From assembly GCA_035517515.1 (NCBI GenBank), contig DATIYQ010000262.1, positions 1 to 21,870 of the forward strand: a stretch of DNA of 21,870 bases, written 5' to 3'. The notes beneath the pieces are model-generated. The model was not told the DNA's origin. It worked only from the letters and a program-made list of their open reading frames with translations, and searched no databases. This document shows, piece after piece, positions 7,505 through 15,094 of this stretch (position 1 is its first letter; each line of letters starts with the position of its first letter). This DNA comes from JOPF136 sp035517515. GTDB taxonomy: Bacteria > Acidobacteriota > Terriglobia > Acidiferrales > UBA7541. The position numbers and the translations under genes were made by a program.

Positions 7505-8380
7505 TCAGGAGCGCGTTGGAGCCGCCGGCTGGCGCGCGACGTAGTCTGCGACGTAGGCGGCAAAGGCCTCTTCCAGGCGCCGGGTGATGGGGCCGGGAGC
7601 GCCGGCGAACTGGTGGTTCTCGATGGCGCCCACGCCCAGCAGATTGCGGTTGGTGGAGGAAATAAAGACCTCGTCGGCGCGGCGCAAATCGTCCGGTGTA
7701 AGCGGGCGCTCCTCCATGGGGATGCCCATGCGCGGAGCGATTTCCAGGAGCACGCTGCGGGTGATCCCCTCCAGGCAGCCGGAGCTGAGCGGCGGGGTGT
7801 ACACACGCCCGCCGGCCGCGGCAAAAAGATTCGCCGCGGTACACTCCGCGGCCTCGCCGCGCTCGTTGAGCAACACAACTTCGTCGAACCCTTCCTTTTG
7901 CGCTTCCGCCAGGTGCCACACGTTGTTCAGCCACGCGGTGGTTTTTACGCTGCACAGGGGAGAGGCGGAGAACCGGCCGTTGGGGCGCAGGCCCAGGCGC
8001 ACCGGTTCGCGATAGGGCGGCAGTCCGGCCGTGTAGATGATCAGGTCCACGTCCGGAAAGGATTCGCCGCTGGTCCAGAACCCCACGCGGTTGTAAACGA
8101 GATAGATGCGCGCCGTGCCTTCGCGCACCTCGTTCACAGCAATCACCTCCGCCAGGTGCCGCCGCACAAAGTCCGCCGGATAGGGCATCGGCAGACGCAC
8201 CCGCTCCGCGTCTTTCTCCAGCCGGCGCCAGTGGCGCTCGAAGGCAAACGCCTCGCCGTTGGCCACCCGCAGGGTGGTGAACAATCCCCAGCCGTTCAGC
8301 AAGCCGGCCTGGCCGGGGGTGAGCCTGGCCTGCTCCAGGGGGACCAGACGGTCGTTATGAAATAGATGGCGATGGATCAT
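7505..8380 (-). CDS. Class IV PLP aminotransferase (branched-chain aminotransferase / aminodeoxychorismate lyase family)
   Basis: This 291-residue fold-type IV PLP enzyme shows the expected order: MIHRHLFHNDRLVP, GWGLFTTLRVANG, FERHWRRLEKDAERV, the Schiff-base lysine in SVKTTAWLNNVW, DEVVLLNERGEAAECTAANLF, and the cofactor-phosphate motif SSGCLEGITRSVLLEI followed by RADEVFISSTNR. The family covers IlvE, D-amino-acid transaminases and PabC; sequence alone does not fix which. The short arm around SVKTTAWLNN resembles PabC/D-amino-acid type more than long IlvE forms. ATG 8380 has GGAG 7-8 bases upstream; an ATG at 8404 would add eight residues but has no ribosome site. The gene lies 17 bp before serC, so the two PLP enzymes are probably one transcript. 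Confidence 0.85.
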   Translation of the reverse strand: MIHRHLFHNDRLVPLEQARLTPGQAGLLNGWGLFTTLRVANGEAFAFERHWRRLEKDAERVRLPMPYPADFVRRHLAEVIAVNEVREGTARIYLVYNRVGFWTSGESFPDVDLIIYTAGLPPYREPVRLGLRPNGRFSASPLCSVKTTAWLNNVWHLAEAQKEGFDEVVLLNERGEAAECTAANLFAAAGGRVYTPPLSSGCLEGITRSVLLEIAPRMGIPMEERPLTPDDLRRADEVFISSTNRNLLGVGAIENHQFAGAPGPITRRLEEAFAAYVADYVARQPAAPTRS

Positions 8381-8441
8381 CCGCGTCTCCGCGCGAGCTT
8401 CCATTGTAACGTGGGATGGCCGCGGCGCAGCCTCCTGCAGG

Positions 8442-8651
8442 CTACGATGCCGCTTTGATACGCTCTGCGGGCACCTCTACCTCGTCCACCCCTCGAAAGG
8501 AAAACAGCAGCCGAATCAGATATGCCGGCGGATCTTCGCGGGTCTGCCGGACGATGTGCCCCACCGCGTCGGTAACCGCAGCCTGGAAGGTCACGCTCTT
8601 CACCCGCAGTCCGGCCAGATTTACGCGCACCATTTGTCCCGGCTCAAACAT
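8442..8651 (-). CDS. Small SH3-like hypothetical protein (69 residues)
   Basis: I do not recognise a named family. The frame MFEPGQMVRVNLAGLRV...VTFQAAVTDAVGHIVRQ...AYLIRLLFSFRGVDEVEVPAERI alternates short beta strands and turns in the manner of a small SH3/KOW-like barrel. Codon use follows its neighbours (mostly G or C in third position). The start is uncertain: ATG 8651 has AAGGA about 20 bases upstream, rather far, and the frame stays open further upstream with a possible TTG. It ends 61 bp before the class IV aminotransferase start, on the same strand, so it may lead that operon. It diverges from the M28 peptidase gene. Confidence 0.5.
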   Translation of the reverse strand: MFEPGQMVRVNLAGLRVKSVTFQAAVTDAVGHIVRQTREDPPAYLIRLLFSFRGVDEVEVPAERIKAAS

Positions 8652-8736
8652 GCGGCCATTCTGGTGCTGGTTCCTTTGATTTGCAACCGCCAACGCGCGG
8701 GGCGCCGCCTTGGGTTGCACGGTGGCGGCAAAGCTC

Positions 8737-8765
8737 TGGTCATCCGCTGCGCGGCGCTGTAAGAT
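8737..8765 (+). promoter_or_regulatory. Candidate sigma-70-type promoter for the M28 peptidase gene
   Basis: TGGTCA (8737-8742) and TAAGAT (8760-8765) each match four of six consensus bases and are exactly 17 bases apart. Initiation near 8772 would leave a leader of about 35 bases carrying the AAGGAG ribosome site. Match quality is moderate. Confidence 0.35.
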
Positions 8766-8806
8766 GCGCGACAACGAAACGGTTTTGCCCCGAAGGAGAC
8801 GCGCGC

Positions 8807-10501
8807 ATGACGTTTCCCCAGCATCGCCGGCGCGGCAAAGGGACGTTTGTGCTGGCCGGCCTGGTGGCGCTGGCGGCGTGCGCAACCGTGCCGGAACCAA
8901 GCCCCGCAGAAGCCGGGCTGAAGAGCTTTACCGGGCCTGCCCTGCTGGCGCATATCCGCACGCTGGCTTCGGATCAGTATGAGGGGCGCGCTCCCGGCAC
9001 CAAAGGCGAACAACTGACCGTCAACTACATTGAAGAGCAGTTCCGCGCGCTTTCGCTGGAGCCGGGGAATCCCGACGGCAGTTACGAACAGAAAGTTCCG
9101 CTGATCGGCATCACTCCGGATCCGTCGATGACTCTTACCTTCGCGGGCGAAGGCCGCGGCGCAAAACCGGACACGCTGAATTTCCGAACCGACTTCGTGG
9201 CCTGGACCAAACGAGCGGTGGAAGACGTCTCCATGGATGCGGACGTCGTGTTTGCCGGCTACGGGATTACCGCGCCGGAATTCCACTGGGACGATTTCAA
9301 AGGGGCGGACCTGAAGGGAAAACTCCTGATCGTGCTGGTGAACCATCCCGGGTACGAGGACCCAGCCCTGTTCGGCGGCAAGGCCATGAAGTATTACGGA
9401 CGCTGGAGTTACAAGTATGAGAAGGCAGCGGAATTGGGCGCGGCCGGCTGCTTGATCGTTCACGAGACCGGTCCGGCGGGATATCCCTGGGCGGTGGTGG
9501 CGCTGAAAAGCGGCGAGCAAATGGACCTGGCCAGCGCCGACAAAAATATGGGGCGCGCCGCTGTGGAGGGCTGGCTCTCCCTGGAAGCAGCCCAAAAACT
9601 GTTCAAATCGGCGGGAAAGGATTTCACGGAGCTGAAAAAGGCGGCGCTCAGCCGCGATTTCCATCCCGTGCCACTGGGCCTGCGCGGGCAAATCCACATC
9701 CAGAATACGCTGCGGCACGTGGAGTCCACCAATGTAGCCGCCAAGCTGACGGGGAGCGATCCGAAACGGAACAAAGAGTATGTAGTTTATTCGGCGCACT
9801 GGGACCACTTCGGGATCGGGCCGGAGGTGAATGGCGACAGGATTTATCACGGCGCCCTGGACAACGCTTCCGGAGTGGGCGCGCTCATCGAGATGGCCCG
9901 GGCGTTCAAGCAACTTCAGGTGCCGCCGCGCCGCTCGATCCTGTTCCTCTCGGTCACGGCTGAGGAGCAGGGGCTGCTGGGCTCTCTCTACTATGCGCTG
10001 CATCCGCTCTACCCGCTGGCGAAAACGGCCGTGGACATCAACATGGACGTGCTGAACGCGCTGGGGCGCACGCGGGACATCGTGATGATCGGGCGGGGGG
10101 CGTCGACGCTGGATGAAATTGTAGATGCGGCGGCCCGCGAGCAGGGCCGCGAGGTAAAGCCCGACCCGGTGCCGGAGAAGGGGTATTTCTATCGTTCCGA
10201 CCACTTTAATTTTGTGCACGAAGGCGTTCCGGCGTTTACTCCGGGAGCCGGAGTGGAATACATCGGCCGGCCGGAGGACTGGGGGATCGAGCAGCACGAA
10301 CGCTTCACGCGCGAGGATTACCACAAGCCCTCGGACAAAGTGAAGCCGGACTGGGACCTTTCAGGAGCGGTGGAAGACATGCAGCTTTTTTTTCTGGTGG
10401 GCTACAGGGTGGCCAACGAGACGAAGATGCCTTCCTGGAAACCCGGCGCGGAATTCAAAGCCAAACGCGATGCCATGCTGCGCGCCGCCGGCAAAAAGTA
10501 G
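8807..10501 (+). CDS. Secreted M28-family zinc aminopeptidase lipoprotein with PA domain
   Basis: This 564-residue protein is an exported metallopeptidase that most likely releases N-terminal amino acids from peptides. The N-terminus is basic (QHRRRGKG), then hydrophobic, ending in a lipobox LAAC with C25 as the lipidation site, so it should be membrane-anchored. Residues about 145-290 (VVFAGYGITAPEFHWDDFKG, LLIVLVNHPGYED) form a PA-type insert typical of larger M28 peptidases. The zinc ligands and catalytic acids are all present: H331 in SAHWDHFG, D352 in GALDNASGVG, E386-E387 in TAEEQGLLGS, D414 in INMDVLNALG and H466 in SDHFNFVHEG. ATG 8807 was chosen because AAGGAG precedes it by 8 bases and the signal sequence starts there; the frame extends 42 codons upstream without meaning. 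Confidence 0.93.
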   Translation: MTFPQHRRRGKGTFVLAGLVALAACATVPEPSPAEAGLKSFTGPALLAHIRTLASDQYEGRAPGTKGEQLTVNYIEEQFRALSLEPGNPDGSYEQKVPLIGITPDPSMTLTFAGEGRGAKPDTLNFRTDFVAWTKRAVEDVSMDADVVFAGYGITAPEFHWDDFKGADLKGKLLIVLVNHPGYEDPALFGGKAMKYYGRWSYKYEKAAELGAAGCLIVHETGPAGYPWAVVALKSGEQMDLASADKNMGRAAVEGWLSLEAAQKLFKSAGKDFTELKKAALSRDFHPVPLGLRGQIHIQNTLRHVESTNVAAKLTGSDPKRNKEYVVYSAHWDHFGIGPEVNGDRIYHGALDNASGVGALIEMARAFKQLQVPPRRSILFLSVTAEEQGLLGSLYYALHPLYPLAKTAVDINMDVLNALGRTRDIVMIGRGASTLDEIVDAAAREQGREVKPDPVPEKGYFYRSDHFNFVHEGVPAFTPGAGVEYIGRPEDWGIEQHERFTREDYHKPSDKVKPDWDLSGAVEDMQLFFLVGYRVANETKMPSWKPGAEFKAKRDAMLRAAGKK

Positions 10502-10508
10502 CCACGAG

Positions 10509-10522
10509 GGGAGTGCACTCCC
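10509..10522. repeat. 14-bp perfect palindrome at a convergent junction
   Basis: GGGAGTGCACTCCC lies in the 33-bp gap between two convergent stops (M28 peptidase and SRPBCC protein). It can fold as a 5-bp stem with TGCA loop on either strand. No T-run follows. Confidence 0.45.
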
Positions 10523-10534
10523 ATAACCACGCGA

Positions 10535-11359
10535 TCATTCGCTCTTGTTCGTCTCGGACGGCGCAGGGAAGCGTTCTTGAATCCACGCTTGCCAGAGTGG
10601 TGTCTCGCGGGCGACGGTCCCGGCGGCCTGATCGCCGTAAAGGTAGAAGCTTAGCGTGACCATGATGGGGCCGCCGCAGTTCACGGCGCCAAGGGCGGCG
10701 GCGCCCGGTCCGGGCCGGTCGAGCCGCAGCAGGGCGTTGCACGGACTCTGGCTGACGTGCTCCACCACTCCACTGAGCGCCGGGATACCCGCCGGGGCGG
10801 TCCAACGCTGCCCGGTGCAGACGCCTTTCAGCCCCAAAGCCGCGGTCAGCGTTTCCCAGGCCTCCACTTCGGTTCCCGCAGCGGGGGCCATCCACTGCAT
10901 CATCGCGGAGCGTTGGCCGCGGAAGTGGGTGAGATAGATCCTCAGGATGCGGAAGAAGCCGGGCCAGCCGGTTTCGGTGCCTTCCAACTGGTGGTCCCAT
11001 TCGTCCGTGCCGGCGAAGAGGCTATGCATCACGCGCACGACGCAGATGCCTGCCCCGCGCGCCTCGACGCTCCACTCGTCCGCGATGGGCGGCGAGCCAG
11101 GGGCCCAGCCATTGGCCTCCGCGGCAAACCTGCGCGGCGGATCCCAAGCCGTTACCGCGGAACGGGACTCCATGCCCGGGCCGAAGTTCAAGGTCACCGC
11201 GACAGGCTTCCCGTCGCGCTCCTCGAACTCAGTGGGCACGAACCAAGACGAAATGCCCGGCCCGGTGGCGATGGCCTGCCAGACTTCTTCCGGCGTGCCG
11301 GGGACTTCGACTTCGACCTGGACGGAATGGCGTCCGGAGGCTTCTTTCTTCACGCTCAT
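10535..11359 (-). CDS. SRPBCC (AHSA1-like) protein, apparently two-domain
   Basis: The first half (about residues 10-155) matches the START/Bet v1-like SRPBCC fold of AHSA1-type proteins: VEVPGTPEEVWQAIATGPGISSWFVPTEFEERDG, a strand with VTAWDPPRRFAAE, WSVEARGAGICVVRVMHS, and the closing helix WPGFFRILRIYLTHFRGQ. These proteins form a hydrophobic pocket; ligands vary and none can be named here. The usual single-domain length is about 150 residues, but this one is 274: residues 165-270 (EAWETLTAALGL ... GGPIMVTLSFYLYGD ... WQAWIQERF) look like a second, shorter domain of related shape. AAGGAG lies five bases before the ATG. In many genomes such genes follow an ArsR regulator; here the upstream neighbours are an anti-sigma pair instead. 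A 10-bp palindrome GTTTCGAAAC lies upstream at 11451-11460. Confidence 0.8.
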   Translation of the reverse strand: MSVKKEASGRHSVQVEVEVPGTPEEVWQAIATGPGISSWFVPTEFEERDGKPVAVTLNFGPGMESRSAVTAWDPPRRFAAEANGWAPGSPPIADEWSVEARGAGICVVRVMHSLFAGTDEWDHQLEGTETGWPGFFRILRIYLTHFRGQRSAMMQWMAPAAGTEVEAWETLTAALGLKGVCTGQRWTAPAGIPALSGVVEHVSQSPCNALLRLDRPGPGAAALGAVNCGGPIMVTLSFYLYGDQAAGTVARETPLWQAWIQERFPAPSETNKSE

Positions 11360-11512
11360 AATGGCTCCTTGGGAGCGGATTTCCGCGGGAGCGGGCGCGC
11401 CACGAGGCCCAGGCGATGCGCGCGGCCGCCGGGGGCGGATTCATGGTGGTGTTTCGAAACCAGTTTCAAGAGGGCCTCGGTGAGTTTGCTGCCGCGCCCA
11501 ATGGAAAATGCG

Positions 11513-11860
11513 TCAGCGGGAAAAACTGGCGATGGCTTTTTCCTCGTCGTTGTGCACGTCGAAGACGGTGAACAGCTTGGTGATCAGCAGCAGATCGTGG
11601 ACCTTCTTGGTGAGATTCAAGAGCTTCAGCTCACCGCCTTCCTTCTTGACGGCGGTAAAGCTGCTCACCAGCTCGCCGATGCCGGAGCTGTCGATGTAGG
11701 AGACGTCCGCGAGATTCAGGACGATGAACTTGCGCTTCTGGTCCAGGAGCTGGCGCACCAGGGTGCGCATCAGGGCACTGCCTTCACCCAGCGTGATGCG
11801 TCCGCTGACGTCCACCACGGTGGTATCTCCGATGTCGCGGTTGGTGGCTCTCAGGTTCAT
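11513..11860 (-). CDS. STAS-domain anti-anti-sigma factor (RsbV/SpoIIAA-like)
   Basis: This 115-residue protein is a single STAS domain, the usual length for RsbV/SpoIIAA. These bind the anti-sigma kinase when unphosphorylated and so free a sigma factor. The core is visible: VVDVSGRITLGEGSALMRTLV, FIVLNLADVSYIDSSGIGELVSSF and a C-terminal ITKLFTVFDVHNDEEKAIAS. The phospho-acceptor is a serine of the DSSG motif (S58/S59, by analogy the second). AAGGATAAGG precedes the ATG. It starts 4 bp after the stop of the RsbW-like kinase gene, so the two form a kinase-substrate pair. No sigma factor gene is in the window, so the target is elsewhere or the switch acts on another partner. Confidence 0.92.
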   Translation of the reverse strand: MNLRATNRDIGDTTVVDVSGRITLGEGSALMRTLVRQLLDQKRKFIVLNLADVSYIDSSGIGELVSSFTAVKKEGGELKLLNLTKKVHDLLLITKLFTVFDVHNDEEKAIASFSR

Positions 11861-11864
11861 CGCC

Positions 11865-12326
11865 TTATCCTTCAGATGCGCCCGCGGCGGCAGGGGAATG
11901 CGGAAGTGGCAAACGCTTGGTCATGATCACTTCGGCCCCTCCGGCCGGGGCAAAAATCACCCGGAGCTGGTCCATAAACGCCCGAATCAGGAACAGGCCG
12001 CGTCCGGAAGTTTTCAGCAAGTTCTCCTCGGCCAGGGGGTCCGGCACATCTTCCAGGCGGAAGCCCGGGCCCTGATCGCGGACGTGGATGACCAGCTCAG
12101 CGGCAAGCAGCTCGAACACCAAGTAGATGCGGCGCGCCCGGTCCTGGGCGTTGCCGTATTCGTAGGCGTTGATCACCGCCTCGCGGACGGACATGCCGAT
12201 GCGATACCTCTGCTCCTCGTCAAAACCGACGATCTCGGCCACCCGGACGGTAATCTGCTCGGCCAAGTTCACACTCTCGAGCAGGGTATCGAGGGTGACT
12301 TCTATGCGTTGGGTCAGTCCGCGCAT
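11865..12326 (-). CDS. RsbW-like anti-sigma serine kinase (HATPase_c)
   Basis: From ATG 12326 the product is 153 residues, right for RsbW/SpoIIAB-type GHKL kinases that phosphorylate an STAS partner and hold a sigma factor. The N-box is MSVREAVINAYEYGN (E49, N53), the G1 box is RDQGPGF (D84, G86, G88) and the G2 box is SGRGLFLIRAFMD (G108-G110). The N-terminal segment RIEVTLDTLLESVNLAEQITVRVAEIVGF is the usual dimer-forming part. The frame is open up to a TTG at 12383, but that codon overlaps promoter elements, so ATG 12326 is favoured although no ribosome site precedes it. It is followed at once by the STAS gene. A Pro/Ala-rich tail (PLPHSPAAAGASEG) ends the protein. Confidence 0.88.
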   Translation of the reverse strand: MRGLTQRIEVTLDTLLESVNLAEQITVRVAEIVGFDEEQRYRIGMSVREAVINAYEYGNAQDRARRIYLVFELLAAELVIHVRDQGPGFRLEDVPDPLAEENLLKTSGRGLFLIRAFMDQLRVIFAPAGGAEVIMTKRLPLPHSPAAAGASEG

Positions 12327-12354
12327 CCAGCGGTGTGCATTACGAAAGTGCAAG

Positions 12355-12388
12355 TAAGTAGCATACAGCCCTGTGCCTGTCAATTATA
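12355..12388 (-). promoter_or_regulatory. Promoter region of the RsbW/RsbV pair
   Basis: Two overlapping readings exist on the minus strand. One is TTGACA (12383-12378) with 17 bases to TACTTA (12360-12355), the latter preceded by TG as in an extended -10. The other is a perfect TATAAT at 12388-12383 with no recognisable -35. Either would give a short leader before ATG 12326. Confidence 0.5.
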
Positions 12389-12505
12389 CAGGACGAAGGC
12401 GCGCTTCGCTGTGGTGATTCCAATTTCGTGGCACTACGCGCAGGTAACTGCCGGAACGGTCAACGGGGGCGGGAGGAGTCCGAATCGCCGGCGGAGGCTC
12501 CGGAG

Positions 12506-12991
12506 TCAGCGGAAGCGAGGGGGAAGCGACTCGTCCCGGCGAAACTCGTAGTGGTCGAAGCGCACGGCCAAGCCATACCATCCGCGCAAATCCTCCGCCT
12601 CGATCCGAACCACGCGAGCGGAGGTAGACATGTGCACGGAACCCATGCCCAGGGGGCGGTCGGTGAGCGCCACGACCATGGCGATGGCCGTGCCCGGTTC
12701 AATGCGCTGCGGGGAATGAAAAAACACTCCGCTGGCGCTGATGTCCCGGGTCTCCAGCGGGATGGGAAACTCCAGCGCGATGCCGTTCACCCCGGTCAAA
12801 CTCAAGGGCAGCCGCAGGAACGCCCGGGCGCAACTGCGGCGGTTTCCGAGCACACTGACGGCGTGCGTGGGAACGTTGAAGAAATGCTGGTTATTGGGAG
12901 TTTGCAGGGGAATGGCGTGCGCCGCAGGCTTCGCTGGTTCGCGGCGGTCGCGCGGTTCAGGAGACACAAACGGCTTCAGTTTCGCGCCCAT
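12506..12991 (-). CDS. PilZ-domain protein (likely c-di-GMP receptor)
   Basis: The 161-residue product has a PilZ domain after a 45-residue flexible N-terminus (PEPRDRREPAKPAAH). Both ligand motifs are intact: RxxxR as R52-SCA-R56 and DxSxxG as DISASG (83-88), followed by the barrel strands VFFHSP, AIAMVVALT and the closing WYGLAVRFDHYEF. Intact motifs mean c-di-GMP binding is expected (family knowledge). ATG 12991 was taken; a GTG at 13015 would extend it by eight residues but leaves almost no leader behind the promoter at 13031-13059. The output partner is unknown. It is the first gene after the antiporter on this strand and precedes the RsbW/RsbV pair by 180 bp. Confidence 0.88.
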   Translation of the reverse strand: MGAKLKPFVSPEPRDRREPAKPAAHAIPLQTPNNQHFFNVPTHAVSVLGNRRSCARAFLRLPLSLTGVNGIALEFPIPLETRDISASGVFFHSPQRIEPGTAIAMVVALTDRPLGMGSVHMSTSARVVRIEAEDLRGWYGLAVRFDHYEFRRDESLPPRFR

Positions 12992-13030
12992 AGCCTGCCC
13001 CAGTCGAAGGATCACCCCGAAAGAAAGCCG

Positions 13031-13059
13031 AATATGCTGCGAACTCCGGGGAGGGTCAA
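13031..13059 (-). promoter_or_regulatory. Sigma-70-type promoter for the PilZ gene
   Basis: On the minus strand TTGACC (13059-13054, five of six) is 17 bases from CATATT (13036-13031, four of six). Transcription would begin near 13024, leaving a 33-base leader before ATG 12991. This separates PilZ transcription from the antiporter gene. Confidence 0.55.
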
Positions 13060-13081
13060 TGCGGGGGCGGTATTTGGTGTC

Positions 13082-15094
13082 CTAACTGGCAACAGGCGGG
13101 CCGGGCCGGATGGGGCCTCCGGAGTGGGATTCTTCCAGGGCCTCGTTCGCCGTTTCCAGTTGAAGGCGGGATCCCATGAGTACGAGTTGATCCCCGCCGG
13201 CGAGGACGGTACCCGGGGCCGGGTTATAGATCACCTCGTGGGGCCGGACCAGTGCCACCACCACGGCGCCGCTTCGGTTTCGCAGGTCCACATCGCGAAG
13301 CTGTATGCCGGCCAGCGGTGACCCGGGAAGCACCACAAACATCTCCAGATCCACCTCCGGCAACAGGTGCCACAAATGCCGCAGGGGCTGGCCGGGCAGG
13401 GGCAGGATGCGTTGCGCATCGTAGTCCGCGGCGCGCAGGGCGCCGATCTGTTCCGCCAGGGCTTCGCGGGGCATCCCGAAGATGCGCAGGACGCGAAGAG
13501 CGATTTCCATCCAGGCTTCAATCTCCTCCGCCACCACGTCCGTGGCCCCGGCTCTGCGCAAATCGCTGGCATCCGCGATGCGCTTCAGGCGGGCGATGAT
13601 GTGCAAGTCCGGATTCAGGTGCCGCGCGTGGGAGATGGCCTGGGGAAGGATGGCCGGATCGGAGACCGCGAACACCACCGCCCGGGCGCGGTGAGCCCCG
13701 GCGCGCTCCAGAATCTCCGGGCTGGAAATATCGCCGAAGTAGATTTTTTCGCCAGCGGATCGCGCGCGGCGCACGGCGATCGCATTCACGTCAATAATCA
13801 CGTAGGGCAGATTGTTTTCGCGCAGCAAGCGGGCCAGGCGCCGGCCGTTCTCGCCGTAGCCGCAGACAATCACGTGGTCGGCCAGCGGAGCTACGGCCTG
13901 CGGGTCCTCCGCCTCTCCCGGCACGGGCCCCTGGCGTCCAAACCAGCGCGAAACGCGCGGCCCGGCGGCGACCAGGCCGGGAGTCACCGCCAGGGTGAGA
14001 ACGGCCGCGGAGAGAAAGACCTGGTAGTAGGATTCGTGGATCATCCCGCGGTTGGCTCCTTCCCGCAGCAGCACAAAGGAGAATTCCCCCACCTGGGCCA
14101 CCGAGAGGCCGCACACCACGGCCAGGCGCGCCGGAAACCCCATGATGCGCACGGCGGCGGCTCCGGCAAACACCTTGCCGGCCAGAATGGCCAAGGCCAC
14201 GCCGAGCACCACGGGCGCGTGCGCCGCGGCGTAGCGCAAATCGATGAGCATCCCGATGGCCACGAAAAAGAGCGACGAAAAGCTGTCACGAAAAGGGATG
14301 ATCGCGGCCGTGGCCTGATGCGAATACTCCGATTCGCTGATCACGACTCCGGCAATGAACGCGCCCAGAGCCAGCGAGAGTCCGAGTTGCGCCGCGCACC
14401 ACGCCGTGCCCATGGTGAAAAACAGCGTGGCGATGATAAACAATTCCCGCCTGCGCACCCCGGCGACCGCGCGCAGGATTCGCGGGAACAGGTAGTGCGC
14501 CCTCACCACGATGGCGGCAACGATGGCCAGAGATTTCAGAACGGCGCTGAACACTTGCAGAAGCTGGGCGCTCTGCCGCGCGGCCAGCACCGGAACCAGC
14601 GCCATCATGGGCACCACGCACAAATCCTGAAAGAGAAGAATGCCCAGGCTGATGCGTCCCGGCAGCGTCTCGATCTCCAGCCGTTCCTCGAGCAGCTTCA
14701 TGACGATGGCCGTGCTGCTCACCGCCACCAGAAACCCCCAGAACAGGGCATCGCCGGGTGGAGTCCCGGTGGCCATCAGGACGGCCATGGTGAGCAGCAC
14801 GGTGCCGCCGACCTGCAGACTTCCGCCGCCCAGCGCGATCTGCTTCATGCGTGCGAGCCGTTCCAATGAGAACTCGACGCCTACGGTGAAGAGCAGCAGG
14901 GCCACGCCAATCTCCGCCAGGTGTTCCACCGTCGCGGTGTTGGAGATCAGCCGCAAGCCCGTGGGTCCCGCCAGGAGGCCGGTGAGCAGGTAACCGACCA
15001 CGGTGGATTGACTCAGCCGGCGCATCAGGAAAGAAATCCCCGTGGCGAGTCCGAGCAGCAGCAGCAGGTCGCGGAAGATGGAGGCTTCCGGCAT
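13082..15094 (-). CDS. Kef-type monovalent cation/proton antiporter (CPA2) with TrkA-N and TrkA-C domains
   Basis: From ATG 15094 the protein has 670 residues. The N-terminal ~385 residues form about 12 membrane helices of the Na+/H+ exchanger fold, with signatures STVVGYLLTGLLAGPTGL, GVALLLFTVGVEFSLERLARM, AVSSTAIVMKLLEERLE, LLFQDLCVVPMMALVPVL and LGLSLALGAFIAGVVISES. A Rossmann TrkA-N/RCK domain follows near residue 405 (HVIVCGYGENGRRLARLL, GxGxxG intact, with acidic IIDVN), and a TrkA-C domain ends the chain (AGIQLRDVDLRNRSGAVVVAL, LAGGDQLVLMGS). Such proteins move K+ or Na+ against H+ under nucleotide gating; the ion is not determinable. The frame runs on upstream to 15229, into Ada; ATG 15094 fits the first helix. 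No close ribosome site is present (GGAGGA lies ~20 bases away), and a TAGAAT at 15110-15105 would give a nearly leaderless message. Confidence 0.93.
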   Translation of the reverse strand: MPEASIFRDLLLLLGLATGISFLMRRLSQSTVVGYLLTGLLAGPTGLRLISNTATVEHLAEIGVALLLFTVGVEFSLERLARMKQIALGGGSLQVGGTVLLTMAVLMATGTPPGDALFWGFLVAVSSTAIVMKLLEERLEIETLPGRISLGILLFQDLCVVPMMALVPVLAARQSAQLLQVFSAVLKSLAIVAAIVVRAHYLFPRILRAVAGVRRRELFIIATLFFTMGTAWCAAQLGLSLALGAFIAGVVISESEYSHQATAAIIPFRDSFSSLFFVAIGMLIDLRYAAAHAPVVLGVALAILAGKVFAGAAAVRIMGFPARLAVVCGLSVAQVGEFSFVLLREGANRGMIHESYYQVFLSAAVLTLAVTPGLVAAGPRVSRWFGRQGPVPGEAEDPQAVAPLADHVIVCGYGENGRRLARLLRENNLPYVIIDVNAIAVRRARSAGEKIYFGDISSPEILERAGAHRARAVVFAVSDPAILPQAISHARHLNPDLHIIARLKRIADASDLRRAGATDVVAEEIEAWMEIALRVLRIFGMPREALAEQIGALRAADYDAQRILPLPGQPLRHLWHLLPEVDLEMFVVLPGSPLAGIQLRDVDLRNRSGAVVVALVRPHEVIYNPAPGTVLAGGDQLVLMGSRLQLETANEALEESHSGGPIRPGPPVAS

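Noticed and set aside
8601..8640. A 12-codon minus-strand frame (MAACLSRDKWCA) with a fair ribosome site, overlapping the small SH3-like gene
   Set aside because: It is too short and without attenuator structure to be called a leader peptide.
8621..10324. A 567-codon minus-strand open frame
   Set aside because: It is antisense to the M28 peptidase, whose metal ligands are intact.
11451..11460. Palindrome GTTTCGAAAC upstream of the SRPBCC gene as an operator
   Set aside because: Ten bases of palindrome with no second copy and no adjacent regulator gene is too little to call a binding site.
11357..11512. A short minus-strand frame ending in an ATGA overlap with the SRPBCC start (reads KLTEALLKLVSKHHHES...)
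   Set aside because: The overlap looks like coupling and the third positions are GC-rich, but the only usable start is a TTG leaving about 37 residues, with no ribosome site and no recognisable family.
13367..14869. A 500-codon plus-strand open frame
   Set aside because: It is antisense to the Kef-type antiporter; the product is a His/Gln/Arg-rich string without domains.
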